Source: Pelodera strongyloides (Eukaryota > Nematoda > Chromadorea > Rhabditida > Rhabditidae). Taken from it: 64,000 nt of DNA. Below, in pieces: positions 47,301 through 58,229 of this stretch (position 1 is the stretch's first letter; each line of letters starts with the position of its first letter). A program made the position numbers and the translations under genes. The stretch lies in the NCBI GenBank assembly GCA_036852015.1, contig JAANDG010000503.1, forward strand, positions 44,396-108,395, read 5' to 3'. A model generated the notes under the pieces. That model was given only the letters and a program-made list of their open reading frames with translations, ran no database searches and was not told the DNA's origin.

Positions 47301-50300
47301 TTTGTCCGAATAAAGGTGTAAAAGGAATGAAGGGTCTTGATCTCATTGATCGATTGTTATGCACGTTAGATATTCTGGTCGAGTTCGGGGATTTCAAAAC
47401 AAATCACGATGTTCCGAGCAGAAATATCGGAATAATGATCAAGGATTTGGGGAGTGACGATGAATCACGAATATGATTCCTAACATTAATGGCCTACTCA
47501 CAAGTGGAATGTGGGGTTGCATGATTATTCCATTTAATTTTCTACAGATACACACCCTGCGATCTACGACAAACAGTGATTAAGCAAATTTGCATATTGG
47601 GGAAATAGATGGCGTGGTAAACCCCGTGTTATATTTTAGATGATGTTAGATTTGAGGGAGCTGAGAAAAAAAATACAATTCTCCAGATACGCAGTTTAAC
47701 CGAAATGAGAGTTGAGGCGGCTAGTCAAGGGAGACTGCCAGCTGCATAACTTGAAAGGGGGGAAAGACACAAAAGAAAGTTTGTTTATAAAAGATTCTGA
47801 TGCGCGAACATCTGGGTAATCGGAAAAAATAAAACGCTTCTTTAGATCTACCTTCATATCTTGGCTCAGATCAACTGGAGAAGAAAAACATGTGGTGCCT
47901 TTAAACACTACTATCACATTTCTTTAAATGAGAGGGAATCCCAAACTTCTTTGTTCCACACCACCGCTTACAGTACTTTCTCTTAGGATTTTGTTATATT
48001 TCGTAGGAGATTAATATGCATAATTGCCTCTAAAATCCAACAATGTGTTTGATAGACCGTGGGCGAAAACGGTGATAATGAAATTGGTTAATGTGGCAAT
48101 AAATTAGCTTTATTTTAGCTCATGTAGTTGTTAAACACACGTGCACCATATAAAGGTGCCCAAAACCCATTTTCGGTAGTAATTTCTGTGAATTATTACA
48201 ACATATATGAGTATTTTTTGACAAAACTATGAGAATAAATCAGACACAAAAAGTGGAAAAGCCATAAAGGCATACATAATTCAAAAATAACTATTTCTAA
48301 CGGTTTCTCCAGACACGTCGTCCGGGCCCCATCTCACGTTAATAATAACTTTTGACATTTTCATTTTGCAACTGAGGGGGTTTGCTGAAGGTAGATTCAT
48401 TTAGACTTTTCAATAGAAAAGCTACAGGTCCAGGGCTATAATCTATAACCATTCCGCAACCTAATGTTTTTCCATTTTTTTTTGTAACCGTCTTTGCAAC
48501 GAGTATTATCTCATACAGATTTTTTTTGCACATAGCTTGAAAACGTGCGGTTTTTAATGATAAAATGTGTTATGAAACAAAATAAGGACGTATGACTCAG
48601 AATGGCGCTTCACAACTGAAAAAAAAGTGACAACGGACCTACAACAGTAGAACTAACCCCTTTGTAGGCGAAAGGAAAATTTCACCCATATGTGAAATCT
48701 AATCTTTCACATACCTGCAGTAGGGGGACACTTCGAGTTCGAAAGCCGTCTTCAGCTTTTCCATTACTTTATCACACTTGACCGTGATTTTCATATCAGC
48801 GTACTTATCCACCGAGGTTGACTGCAAATTGATCACCACAATCTAAAATGAATAATATACATATATGAATGTTACTGTCATACCCGAATCCCGTTGACAA
48901 AATACACTGAGAGAAGAAAGTCAGTGTGTACATAACTGGAAACCGCATTGGACTGCAAGACGATCATGTAGTGCCAAAGACAGTGTCATGGAAATATAGT
49001 ACGTACCCGGCAGTTCTGTTCCTTGTCGGGCCAAAGTGTTGCATACTTCCTCAAAATAGTGCAGCTCGTACCAATGACCACAATTAGTTTCGCCTTAGGC
49101 ACCTTATCATCGAGGGCTGGAAAAGGGCTATCTTTGCATTGTCAAAAAATACATTCTTACCTAATTTGTTACTTTGGCAATAGACTGACTAGCTGTCCAT
49201 GTTAAGTACTTCGATAATTACATATAATCATCACAGTTATACCACTGACTTCTGGTCTAACAGTTACGCATTAAAGATTAAAAATGAACAGAAGAGACAG
49301 CATTTTTGAGAGAGTTGAATGGAAAAAATGATATTGCAGTATAATTTAGGAAACACTTTGACATGAGTGATTGCTACTGGTGACTCTTGAGAGCACATTG
49401 AATTAGTCTAAAAAACATAGCTACGAAGTACATGCATGTAATCTTCACAACTGCCAGATTTTAGATAAATATGAATACAGACATACAGATTTAAGCTTCG
49501 CAGCGGAAAGCGCACAACAAATATGCAAAGGCTAAGGGAATAAATACTAATAACCGTCTGATCTGAATATGAGTAACTTATTACAGTCTGCTATACGAAT
49601 GTTGCATAGATAGAATGAGTACGTCAAATTAAAGAAAGCGTCGCTATGGCAACGAACAAATACGCATCGGAAATGGAATTATCTACACAACCCACAATTT
49701 TCAGACGCAAATAGTATAGAATTTAAATTTTCATTTTACTCCATATGAAACAAGACAACAATTCGATGGTGCATATAAAACTAAATCGGAAAATTCGTAA
49801 GGGCTAACACAAGATTGCCAATATTTGTGTCAAATCATGTAAATAGGAAGGTGCTTCTTAGCAACATACGTAGTAAACGTAGGGATGACAAATTTGTGTC
49901 CATGTTTGACGATATATCCTTAACAAAATGTTGGGCAACGTGTAAAGAAGGAGAGGAGACTTAGTTGTTTTTAGATGTAAGACATGCACGATAGAAGAAA
50001 TAAAAGACTCGCAAAGTGCCTACAATTAGCGTGGTCTTGTAGGCTTAGATTTTGAAAAGGAATGCATATGCTGCATGAGAAGTTGGTAATTGGAGGACCA
50101 ACTCTTCAACTCTTCAGTTGAAGAGTTAACCAACTCTTCAAAAATAAAAATAAAAGAAAGTTGAAACAAATTAATACATGGTCTAATTTAATAAGGAAGG
50201 CCGAGCTGAAAAAAACCATGATTCGAAATTGAAGAACACAAGTCTAAGAGGAATATTAATGAAGATAATGATTTTTCAGTGAAAAAAAATAAGGCTTTAG

Positions 50301-53300
50301 CTGAATTTATTGGATATGATGTTACTTGAATTTGCAATCCACACATCGGAGGATGGCCAGTTAAAACTGGCATAATGCAATAAAATCATTAACAACAATT
50401 GAGCATCCCGATAGTTTGGTTTGACAATCAAATAAATTTGAACACACCATTCGTTTGATCAAAGGAAATAAGTATATCAAGTTAGTAACTAGAAAAGAGC
50501 TTACCTTTCCAATTAAGCGGCCATCGGACCTTGCTGATCTCTCCACAGTATACAATGGTGTCCCTCAAAGGAACAGCGCACTTCGGACACTCTCTCGTTG
50601 TAGTGTGAATCCTTCAATACAAACAGAATGAATACTAATCTGTCCTCTCGACGTGGCCGTGAAAGAAATCATTATCCCTCGGGTAACTAGGAATGGTAGC
50701 AGACATAGAATTTCACATATGATTGAACGAAAACAAGCCCTATACCAGTAAATTATAAACAAGCTTTGTTTTGTGCCTTTATTTTGATTTACTCGAATTT
50801 TCTCGATTATGTTTTTTTCTTGATACTCGTCTTAACTTGGCAAAGCTTGCGCTGTGCATGTTTTACGTTCGTAATCAATGTTATGTCACTAAAGGACAAT
50901 AACAAATGTAGATTTAATCAACCAAAAAGAATAATGGATATGAAAATGGGAACAAACCTTCTGAATGCGTATTAAATATATACTTACAGTTGCTTGGTTT
51001 TGGCTTTTGTTGTGGTTAGTTCAGTTCTTCGCTCTTCGGTCACGTCAAAAGGCCTCACAAAGTGCTTTTTACACTGGGGACATACCTAAAACAAAACTTA
51101 TTTGGACAAAAATAAAATTTGAAAGAAGAACAACTTCAAACAGCTGATTCGCTTCATCAATCCTCATTCAATGCAGAAAATAGAATGAATACCTCCACGT
51201 GTTGATTTCCGTGAATTTCCGATAATGCCTTCTGCGGGATTCCGGAACGAAGATGCAGTCCATCACAGTTCTAATAATAATGGCAAACTTTAATAATGTA
51301 AAGAGAAAGAACGAGCGTATTCGTACAGTTATCGCATATGGAATGCCTTGGAACGATGCAAAGGGAATACTTGATTACTAGTCTAGAATGACAAACTGTG
51401 TGTTAATTCAACAATTCAAACAATCGCTGAGAACAAGATTTAGTGTTGGCGCACCATTCATTATAAAAACCGACATGGGGCATTGTTCGAACCAACAAAG
51501 CCAAACAAATGAGAAACATGAACACAAAAAAGGACAATAATACCATCTTTAAAAATATACCTGTGATAAAATATGCGAAATAAGTCCTTCTCTGTACAGC
51601 TCCTTTAGGACCAAATGGGTTTGCGTCGGCGCAGCTTTCACAATGTTAAAACATCTGGAAAAAATAAACCATCAGTAAATGGCAATAAACAAAGAGAACA
51701 AAAAATAACTGAATAAATGGCTTCAATTGACAGTACATTTCGTACCGAAAACTGATCGAAACAGCCGAAACTAGCTCGTGGAAAGGATGTTAATCGAAAT
51801 GAGAATAAAACCCAGTATATGTAAGGACTTACGGAACTTCCACTCCTCTTCTGGCTTGCGTCCAAACACCGTACGGTCCTCGGTAGTCAGGGATGCTGGC
51901 AGCCTAGAAAGTTATGGTCCATCATTAAAACATTAACCTATATTAAAAACAATGCAATATCTTTTGATAACATGACTGAATACATGCTTGACAACAAAAC
52001 ATCTACGAACAATTTTCAGGAAACCACACACAAATAGTAGCGTACGATCGTGTTCTTCTTTTTTTACTCTAATACTTCGCTTTGGTTCTTTCAGAAGAAC
52101 GTATTCAGCAGTAAAATAAAGAGAAAACTCGCACCGTACTAATTCCAGCTCCGGTGTAAACGAGTGTTTCCCGAGATTCCTTCATCCATCGGACAAGACG
52201 TTTCACTTTCTGTTCCAAAGAGGACGGACACTCTTCGCGCTTAATTAATCGTATATCAAAAACTAAAGTATACAAATTGTCAGTCTACTTAACAGGACAA
52301 CGTCTTTATTTAAGCACTACGGTTACAATATATGGCATTAGAATAATGGGGTTTACGTTTGATAATGCTAGTTGAGCAAAGGTTTATACGAAAAGATGTC
52401 GGTAATAGGGGAGAAAAGAGTAGGAAATACAGTTGCGCACAAATTATGATTATGCAAAAAAAATTGTATTTTGTTGAATCTTTTGGGAATTTTACACAGT
52501 CAAGCATCAAAGCTGAAAGTAAAATAAAGAGAGAACGAAAACGTATAAATATAAAAATGCTAACCGGTTCAATTGCTAAACGATCATCTGGTAATCCTTT
52601 ATCATCCGGAGGTTCGTTTTTCATAATTACCCCCTGAAATAAAATTAAAATGAAAGTACGCAAAACTATTCTTTCCAATAATACAAGAGCATCAGCTTTG
52701 GTCAAAATCTTTGAAAAGGACGGAGAACAAATGGGCATAAACGAATAAAGCAATAAATAAAACCGTGAATTTTTTGAACAAACATCAGATCAGATTGCAT
52801 CACTTGATAGTGAAAAATTTTCCTATCACTTGATCGTGAAAATAATACACATAAACGTATGGCGGAAGGAAGATATGCTAAAAAATTTCACACACGCTTG
52901 TTAGACGGTCAACAAGAGGTATACTACACATTCGACCACCATAGAATTTGTTTAACCAAAAAAGAACACACAGACAAAAATACAGTAAATATCTTACCAC
53001 TAAAATATTAAAAAATAAATAAAAAAGTGCAAAGATAAGGTAAATCTCAAGTTTTCAAAATCGACGTACGCGGTGCGGTAAATTCACGACAAATAGTGGA
53101 GTAAAAAATTGGGATGCACAGTAGACACGGCGTCCGTTCAGGACCCAACATCGGTCAAAGAGGAGAATAACTAACGCGACATCACTTGTGTTAATGTTTT
53201 AATTAGAAAAGCTGGTTGACGTACGTGAAAGCTGATAGGAACTGTTAGGACAGAACGAAACATTAATAGTGTCGCTTTATAGTGATGGAAATCCAGTCAA

Positions 53301-53906
53301 ATTTCGTCAGTGACCTAATCTAAAGTGCTGGTGCAGTATGTCCCCCTCACCCACTGAAACGTTACGTAAAGTTTACTAATACCTCGTTAATTAAAATACT
53401 TGCGCTAATAAATACGCCGTACGGAACATGTCAAAGCAGCTGAAAATAAACTCTTGTTTGATAATGATTTAAAAACAATAGCTACTCGTGATAAATGTCT
53501 GGATACTGTGTTTATTTATTGCAGTCAAAATCGTTGCTTCTACAGTCGTGCGCTCATATTTCAATGAGAACAGTAGTGACCTTAACAAACGTGAAGGACT
53601 ACATTCGGCTAAGGAGTTATAATTGTTCTTAATCTTTTTTTTGTGTGTCTTCGGTGAGTATCATAGGATTTGGAACCTTTACTTTGAGGGATACGGTTAA
53701 GGTTATTGCATATTTTTGGTGGGCAATTGTGGTATTCTAGTGTGCCGCTAGACGATTACCGGGTACAGTTTGAGGGATAATGGCTTTTGTGAAAAAAACC
53801 AATCGTATAAAATAAATCGGAGTTTTCACTAGAGGACACTGAATCTTGTGTTGTTATAAAATTACTTACGGCTTAAATAAATGGTTCCAAGTTTCCGGAG
53901 TTCCAT
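35337..53906 (-). CDS. SIRT7-type sirtuin with AT-hook and Pro/Gln-rich extension
   Basis: 23 in-phase minus-strand exons (high-low): 53906-53870, 52262-52135, 51903-51833, 51654-51561, 51270-51193, 51085-50988, 50611-50505, 49116-49007, 48842-48715, 44022-43936, 41654-41548, 41202-40909, 40785-40730, 40350-40210, 39999-39868, 39357-39301, 38772-38365, 38044-37676, 37503-37402, 37285-37217, 37018-36935, 36750-36667, 36518-35337; about 1340 aa. Residues 13-285 are the NAD-dependent deacylase: GAGIST 50-55, N-C-D-G-L-H 111-116, catalytic His130, zinc Cys138/141/177/180, P-L-N-W, I-V-V-I-N-L-Q. V-Y-C-G-E replaces the usual F-G-E. A G-W-W-G motif at 335-338 recalls the SIRT7 C-terminus. AT-hooks follow at 356-362, 413-419 and 439-444, then acidic/basic linkers, an octapeptide H-S-I-D-S-I-L-G at 767-774, duplicated exons ending Q-R-V-V-K-Q, and a Pro/Gln-rich tail. 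Family role: nuclear/nucleolar chromatin deacylase. The catalytic part is certain; continuity beyond exon 12 is inferred from phase. Confidence 0.7.
35701..35835 (-). repeat. 27-base coding minisatellite in the sirtuin tail
   Basis: Five units of TGCTGCCCTGCGTACGGTCC plus CACTGCT, the first three identical, encode V-G-P-Y-A-G-Q-Q-A repeats on the minus strand. The last unit is diverged and decayed units follow. Because the unit is a multiple of three, copy number can change without breaking the frame. Confidence 0.9.
36667..38044 (-). repeat. Series of duplicated exons ending in Q-R-V/I-V-K-Q
   Basis: Five consecutive phase-0 exons of the sirtuin tail end in closely similar sequence: [28 protein letters not shown] and V-Q-R-V-V-K-Q. 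Three of the five exons following a repeat end begin E-P, and one more begins with E. The acceptor of each is TTCTAG|GA or similar. All introns are phase 0, so exon gain or loss preserves the frame. Confidence 0.85.
38840..39202. repeat. 363-base near-perfect palindrome in a sirtuin intron
   Basis: TTAAAGGGATCAGCTCACCT at the left is the exact complement of AGGTGAGCTGATCCCTTTAA at the right, and the arms stay complementary for about 160-170 bases with a few substitutions and small indels; the centre lies near 39020 between GGGTAATTGT and ACAATTGCCC. It lies in the 39300-38773 intron. It has the form of a foldback element or MITE with no coding capacity. The nearly identical arms suggest a recent origin or gene conversion. 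Confidence 0.92.
41910..42000. repeat. Short tandem repeat, about 30-base unit, three copies
   Basis: Units of the form GTAAGACCATACTTGCCGCT plus GCACTTT recur three times with changes. It is in the sirtuin intron between exons 10 and 11 (41655-43935). Confidence 0.6.
42224..42649. repeat. Duplicated segments with CTATATACGGGTATA palindrome
   Basis: CTGGTCAAACGGARTAACAA and the following 47 bases occur at about 42459-42525 and 42583-42649. ACAACACAAACAGCACAGGTT occurs at about 42347 and 42528. ACTTATACCCGTATCCTATA occurs at about 42223 and 42550, the second extended into a self-complementary CTTATACCCGT...ACGGGTATAAG. This looks like nested local duplication within a sirtuin intron. Confidence 0.7.
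42733..43090 (-). repeat. tRNA-plus-double-hairpin repeat, copy 2 (inverted)
   Basis: Read on the minus strand, it repeats the order of copy 1: CCAGCCGTTCGAAGAGCCC, hairpin 43079-43059, hairpin 43046-43028, TATTTAAAA, GGAAACGTATAAT, CATGCAAATTTGC, tRNA-like unit, AAAGATTTTGTATGCTCTTT. Both hairpins are identical in sequence to copy 1, while the spacer between hairpins and tRNA-like unit is divergent and longer (189 against 153 bases). It lies in the sirtuin intron between exons 10 and 11, in the same orientation as the gene. Confidence 0.75.
42758..42838 (-). tRNA. tRNA-like sequence, anticodon ATG (His type), element-borne
   Basis: It has the same cloverleaf as the first copy. The anticodon loop CTATGAA gives ATG instead of GTG. 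The A box TAGCTCAACAGGTAGAGC and the B box GGTTCGAATC are intact. The acceptor keeps the same internal A-C mismatch. ATG is not a standard tRNA-His anticodon in animals, which supports a pol III-derived repeat over a working tRNA. Confidence 0.4.
44023..48714. other. Large (4.7 kb) intron of the sirtuin gene
   Basis: It is far longer than most other introns in the gene. No exon series could be supported inside it on either strand. A relatively GC-rich patch at about 45160-45610 contains GTGATTGGCTCCGCCCAC (about 45566-45583), an inverted CCAAT box next to a GC box. Failure to splice exon 9 would give a stop within five codons, so a short sirtuin isoform is possible. Confidence 0.45.
50100..50127. 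repeat. Perfect 12-bp hairpin in a sirtuin intron
   Basis: AACTCTTCAACT, loop CTTC, AGTTGAAGAGTT, followed by another AACTCTTC. It is short, and its function is unknown. Confidence 0.5.
52582..52624 (-). other. Possible alternative first exon of the sirtuin
   Basis: An ATG follows the strong acceptor TTTTATTTCAG and opens [14 protein letters not shown], ending in phase 1 at the weak donor C|GTTTAG, which joins exon 2 in frame. The alternative upstream exon (53906-53870, [12 protein letters not shown]) has a strong GTAAGT donor and the same phase. Including both would cause a frameshift and early stop, so they are mutually exclusive. Confidence 0.4.
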
Positions 53907-54987
53907 CTTCAAACTGTAGATATGTATCGGCCGCGAGCCAGTTCTTTAACGAGGTAGCGAGCACAGTTCTCGTGACTTAGAATGTTCGACTGATAGCCTC
54001 CATCTACTTTGACAAAGAGTTACGTGTATTTTACTACGGACAAATAGCAGGAGAAATATCCTGTATTGACGATTGTGAAAATTCGTATCTGAACATGGAA
54101 GCAGTGTCGAACGTTCAAGAACATTGCACAACGAAATATACTATAGAACTTTCTCTTACAATTAGTTTCTCAAAGGCGTTCGCTCATCATTTTGGTCCTC
54201 GGTACCAAAAATAAGTTTCTCTTTTACCTCTTCCCCAAGAAAATCTTGGATATATCCGACAAGCAAGTGTCATTCATGGTAGAATACTAGGTTCCTTACA
54301 CATGTATCTTAACATTCTGATCATGAGCCTCGCACTGTATGGGCATGCCACGTGACATTCGTTCGCTTTCCGGAGGACTTGTTTTATCTGTTTACGAAAA
54401 AAGGCACAATCTAAATTATGATCGAAATTGTTCGGGGACATGTCAACTTAATTTGCGGATACAGCTAAAATTCTAAATCTCCAGATCTCCAGGGCAGAAC
54501 AAGAAATAATAATTGTCGTGTATTACAGACAATTAAATATTGTTGCATGCAATTACTTGTCTTAAAAATGCAAACAGTTGCAAAAGAAGCCACTGGCAGT
54601 TAACTTTGCCATACATACAATTTACGCAAGTTTTCGCCGAATTTTCATTTTTTTTCGTATGCTTTACAAATAATCCTTCGAGATATTCCTTCACACTATC
54701 AATAGTTACGGTTTCTATCTACATTCTGTTACGGTTTATTGCGACATTTTTATTGAAATAACCCTACGGCATCTGTTATTACTGTTGTGCTGCGTCCCGT
54801 CACGGTCTACTGTTCGCTTTCCAGCGTCTCTCGCTTTGCTATGTTCTCTCCTCTTCTGGAAGATTGCCAGACTCTCGCATGGGGGTGTGGTCTGAGCACA
54901 TCGATCCATGATTGGCCGGTGCGACTCGCAGCCAATGACCGAGCGTCCAACCCTGCCCGTCCGGACCGTCCCCTTCAACCAACTAAA
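53907..54987. promoter_or_regulatory. Divergent promoter region between sirtuin and NF-YA genes
   Basis: About 1.1 kb separates the start codons of two divergently transcribed genes. The right end (54775-54987) is more GC-rich than its surroundings and holds two CCAAT boxes. An acceptor-like CATATCTACAG sits seven bases upstream of the sirtuin ATG on the minus strand. Confidence 0.5.
54911..54936 (+). promoter_or_regulatory. Paired CCAAT boxes upstream of the NF-YA gene
   Basis: ATTGG (54911-54915, inverted CCAAT) and CCAAT (54932-54936) lie 52-77 bases before the start codon. NF-Y binds CCAAT, so these could mediate feedback on its own A subunit. The pentamers are short and may lie in the 5' UTR. 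Confidence 0.4.
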
Positions 54988-57900
54988 ATGTAAGTGGAAT
55001 TACTCGGACAACGTTCATTTCTAAGATTACGAAATTAGTAGTCAGCTTATGTGTTCGAATAATGTAGAGAATAATCAAGAAACAAGCGACACTCTCATTA
55101 GTTAGCCAAAAATACACAACAGGCTACAATTTCTACTACAAATCTTTTTTTTACTATGGTAACGGAAACGGATACAATTTAGGAATTAGAGACATATACA
55201 GTGAATGGAGGCATTTATGTTTATCCTGGACTTTTTGCAAGTCCTTTTTATAGGTGGAATATGTTTTGTTCACTTTTTATTTGTACTTTTTTGTAGGAGT
55301 TCGTCTAATGATGGATTTGTGGAGGAAGGAGATGAAGCATGTCCACAGGTGGGAACGTTTTTAGTTTTGTGGATTGTGCGGACATTTTGTTATTGTTCTA
55401 GCTTCTATATTGTGCGCTTGTTTACTCAGAATTATCACAAATTTTATTATTTTGCTATTGCTTCAAATTATTATCAAGGAGTGACGTCTTCGAATAGTTA
55501 TTGACCTGTTTAGGTAGCGTGTTTCCTGATGTTTTTTGTGGTTCCGGGCAAAATATCAGAAAAGATCTACTAAATGTATTATACTAATGAGTATTAATGG
55601 TCACAAACTATTACAGATTTGCGTGCAAGTTATCGCGGACGCCAACAGCAAGCCAACGTATGTGTTGCAGCTACCACAGGGCGTGCAGCTGTCGAATAAC
55701 GTGGTATGCATTGTGACATAAGTTTCTGGATAGTAATTGTTTGCACTACTGAAAAAAGTGTAAACCCTAGGGTGACGAAAACAGGCAGATGTGAAGCATC
55801 GAATGCTGCTTTGACTTATCGTAATATAGTTGCGTTATGGGAAGTACGATTCTATAGATCTATAGTTCGGCCAAATTACAGCAGTTTGTGGCGAACAATG
55901 GTCTTCCGATGATGATAATGAATGACAATGGACAACCGTTCATTGCTGTTGAGGAAAGACAGAGCCAGTCTCCAGCTCCAAGTCTCTCTGGATCGAGCAC
56001 TCCACAATTGCAGTACCAAAATGGTGATTTTTTCATTTAATAGTTTTTTTTATTCGTTCTTTATCTCAAAAGCCGTCATCATCTGAATCGATGCTTTGAA
56101 GACGTAGAAATTCATATTTAGTTTTATATAAGCGTAACCTATCTCCATCAGGATAAGTAAGCTATAAGCATGGCAGTCGCTACTAGTTCAAGAAAAGCGC
56201 GCAGCATGAAGTTCATAAGCAATGCACAACTTTAAAACTTAAAATTTCTTTCAGGGTTGCCTCGCATGGCGAATGGAATGCAAGTCGTCGAGTGCAGTGT
56301 AAGTGTCCAATGATATTTTCTGCGTGTTTTTTTGTACCCATGCAATAATATTTGTCTTCCTCGTCATTTCGTTGCCATAAAAAAATATTTTTAGGCCCAA
56401 GCCCAGAGGGAGCAGCCCGCGTTCATGTATCAATTTGTCACATCACCGCCATTTCAACAGTATGTTATCGCTAACCCTTTTCGCAGTCTTTTTCAACTCG
56501 CAAATCTCATTTGACACTTGGCCGAATCAATCTTTATTTAAAACTTAGACACCATTTTGGGATTTTTGCTCAAATTGTTTGTTTATATTGTTTTAAACCT
56601 AAAAATTAAAGACAATTGTTTATCGTGAACTTTGCGCTCTTACAGGGAGGAAACATTGTACGTCAACGCAAAACAATACCAGAGAATTCTGAAGCGTCGG
56701 GTGGCTAGAGCAAAACTTGAATCGGAAGGCAGAATTCCCAAACAGCGAAAGGTAAACATTATCACTGTATTTATAACAGAAGACTACCAAGCTTTCTGGT
56801 ACAGTATCACATTCGCTTGTGTGACATTGTTCTAATGTTCTATTTGTCTGCCGCATGGGGGTGAACTACTCGGAAATGCATTAACAACAAATTACAGAAG
56901 TATCTCCATGAGTCACGCCATAAACACGCTCTTCATCGTGCTCGAGGCGAGGGAGGAAAGTTCAACTCGAAAAGAACGCGCGATGATGGGACTCCGCTCT
57001 CACCAGATGGATCAGAAGAAGCATCGTCGACATCATATAGGCCTGCTCGACAACCGGCACAGTCAGTTTTTATTTTTAGGTTCTGTTTTTTCCCTGTCAT
57101 TTTTCTGTCTAGTAACAGGCTTTGTCGTCTTGTAGGTGGATCTTTAAGTATGAAAATAAAATATTCATCCTAAAACGAAAACAGTGCCCTCTTGATGTAA
57201 CTATATTTCTTAAGGCAAGTGAAGCAGGTGGCCATTGCTAGTCGAACTCGTGCAGATGATCCGCCAGTTCTTGAACGAATGCGTATTGGTGAAGAGGAAG
57301 GACCGCCTGGTTAGTTTCATTTATACGCTATTTCGTTTTCAAGAAAGTTGTTATAGCGTCTATACTGAACCAGTAAAACACAGGCGCTATGCGAATCTTT
57401 CTTGGAACTCAGCCACAAACTAGAAGATCAGAACGTTGCGAGCTGCGCTCACTTTTTAGCACTGTTATTATCGGCTCGCAAGGCGTGACCGTGCGTGCTA
57501 GTAATAGAGAATTACGTGAAATGACACTTATCAGAGCTCGGACATTGCTTCCAAGCACCATGTTGTCGTGCACATTCCACTCACGGGTACTCTTTCGCGA
57601 TGTACACGTCGGACCGTAGATTTCAGGCGCATGAGTAACACAGATTAAATTATGGTTAATGGGTCAACTTTTTCTTCATACACCTTCTCGTTTGTTGCCA
57701 CATTAACTATTTTTCAGTGCCTTCGTCGTCACCAATTGACAATAACAACAGAAGGAACGGTGCAGGACCTTGCAGTTCAAAATCACTTAATAAAGAACAA
57801 AAAGCCGGGCTGCCTAATGGTTTCGTCGCGAGCGGCTCGCTGAATCGTGCCCCGGCTGTAGCTCCGCGACAAAGAGGAAAGACTTTCCCGAATTCCAAAC

Positions 57901-58229
57901 AACAACGACCTTCGACGTCAAAGCACACGGAAACTCAGTATGCAAATGCACATTCTCCAGTGCCAGGTCCGGAGGGAATATTTGTTCATATGGGAGGTCA
58001 AGTCGCTTTCATGCAGCAGGGTCCTGATGGTCAGCTAATTGCTGTTCCGTATCCAAATAAGAGATCTGCTGCACAGCGCAACCAGAAAGAGCTAACGGAA
58101 ACTGAGGAAAATCTCGAATCTGAGTCGATGAATATGACAAGTATGATGAAGCCCACCAAAGTGGAGATGGTTTATCCTAAAGAGGAGAAAAGGGCTTTGA
58201 GTCATTCCTTTGAGTTAATAACTGATTAA
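54988..58229 (+). CDS. nfya-1: Nuclear transcription factor Y subunit alpha (NF-YA)
   Basis: Exons, all in phase: start bases AT at 54988-54989, then 55297-55348, 55617-55703, 55882-56023, 56255-56298, 56395-56459, 56646-56751, 56898-57061, 57215-57309 and 57718-58229; 422 aa. The start codon itself is split, AT|G, by the first intron. The N-terminal part is Gln/Ser-rich, as in other NF-YA. The conserved core spans about residues 132-188: E-E-T-L-Y-V-N-A-K-Q-Y-Q-R-I-L-K-R-R (NF-YB/NF-YC contact helix), a linker, then K-Y-L-H-E-S-R-H-K-H-A and R-A-R-G-E-G-G-K-F (CCAAT minor-groove contact). Human NF-YA has R-R-Q-A-R where this has R-R-V-A-R, and A-M-A-R-K-R where this has A-L-H-R-A-R. The long C-terminal tail (170 codons in the last exon) is low-complexity and not conserved. 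It acts in the nucleus in the NF-Y trimer. The symbol is by analogy to C. elegans, where two A subunits exist. Confidence 0.93.
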
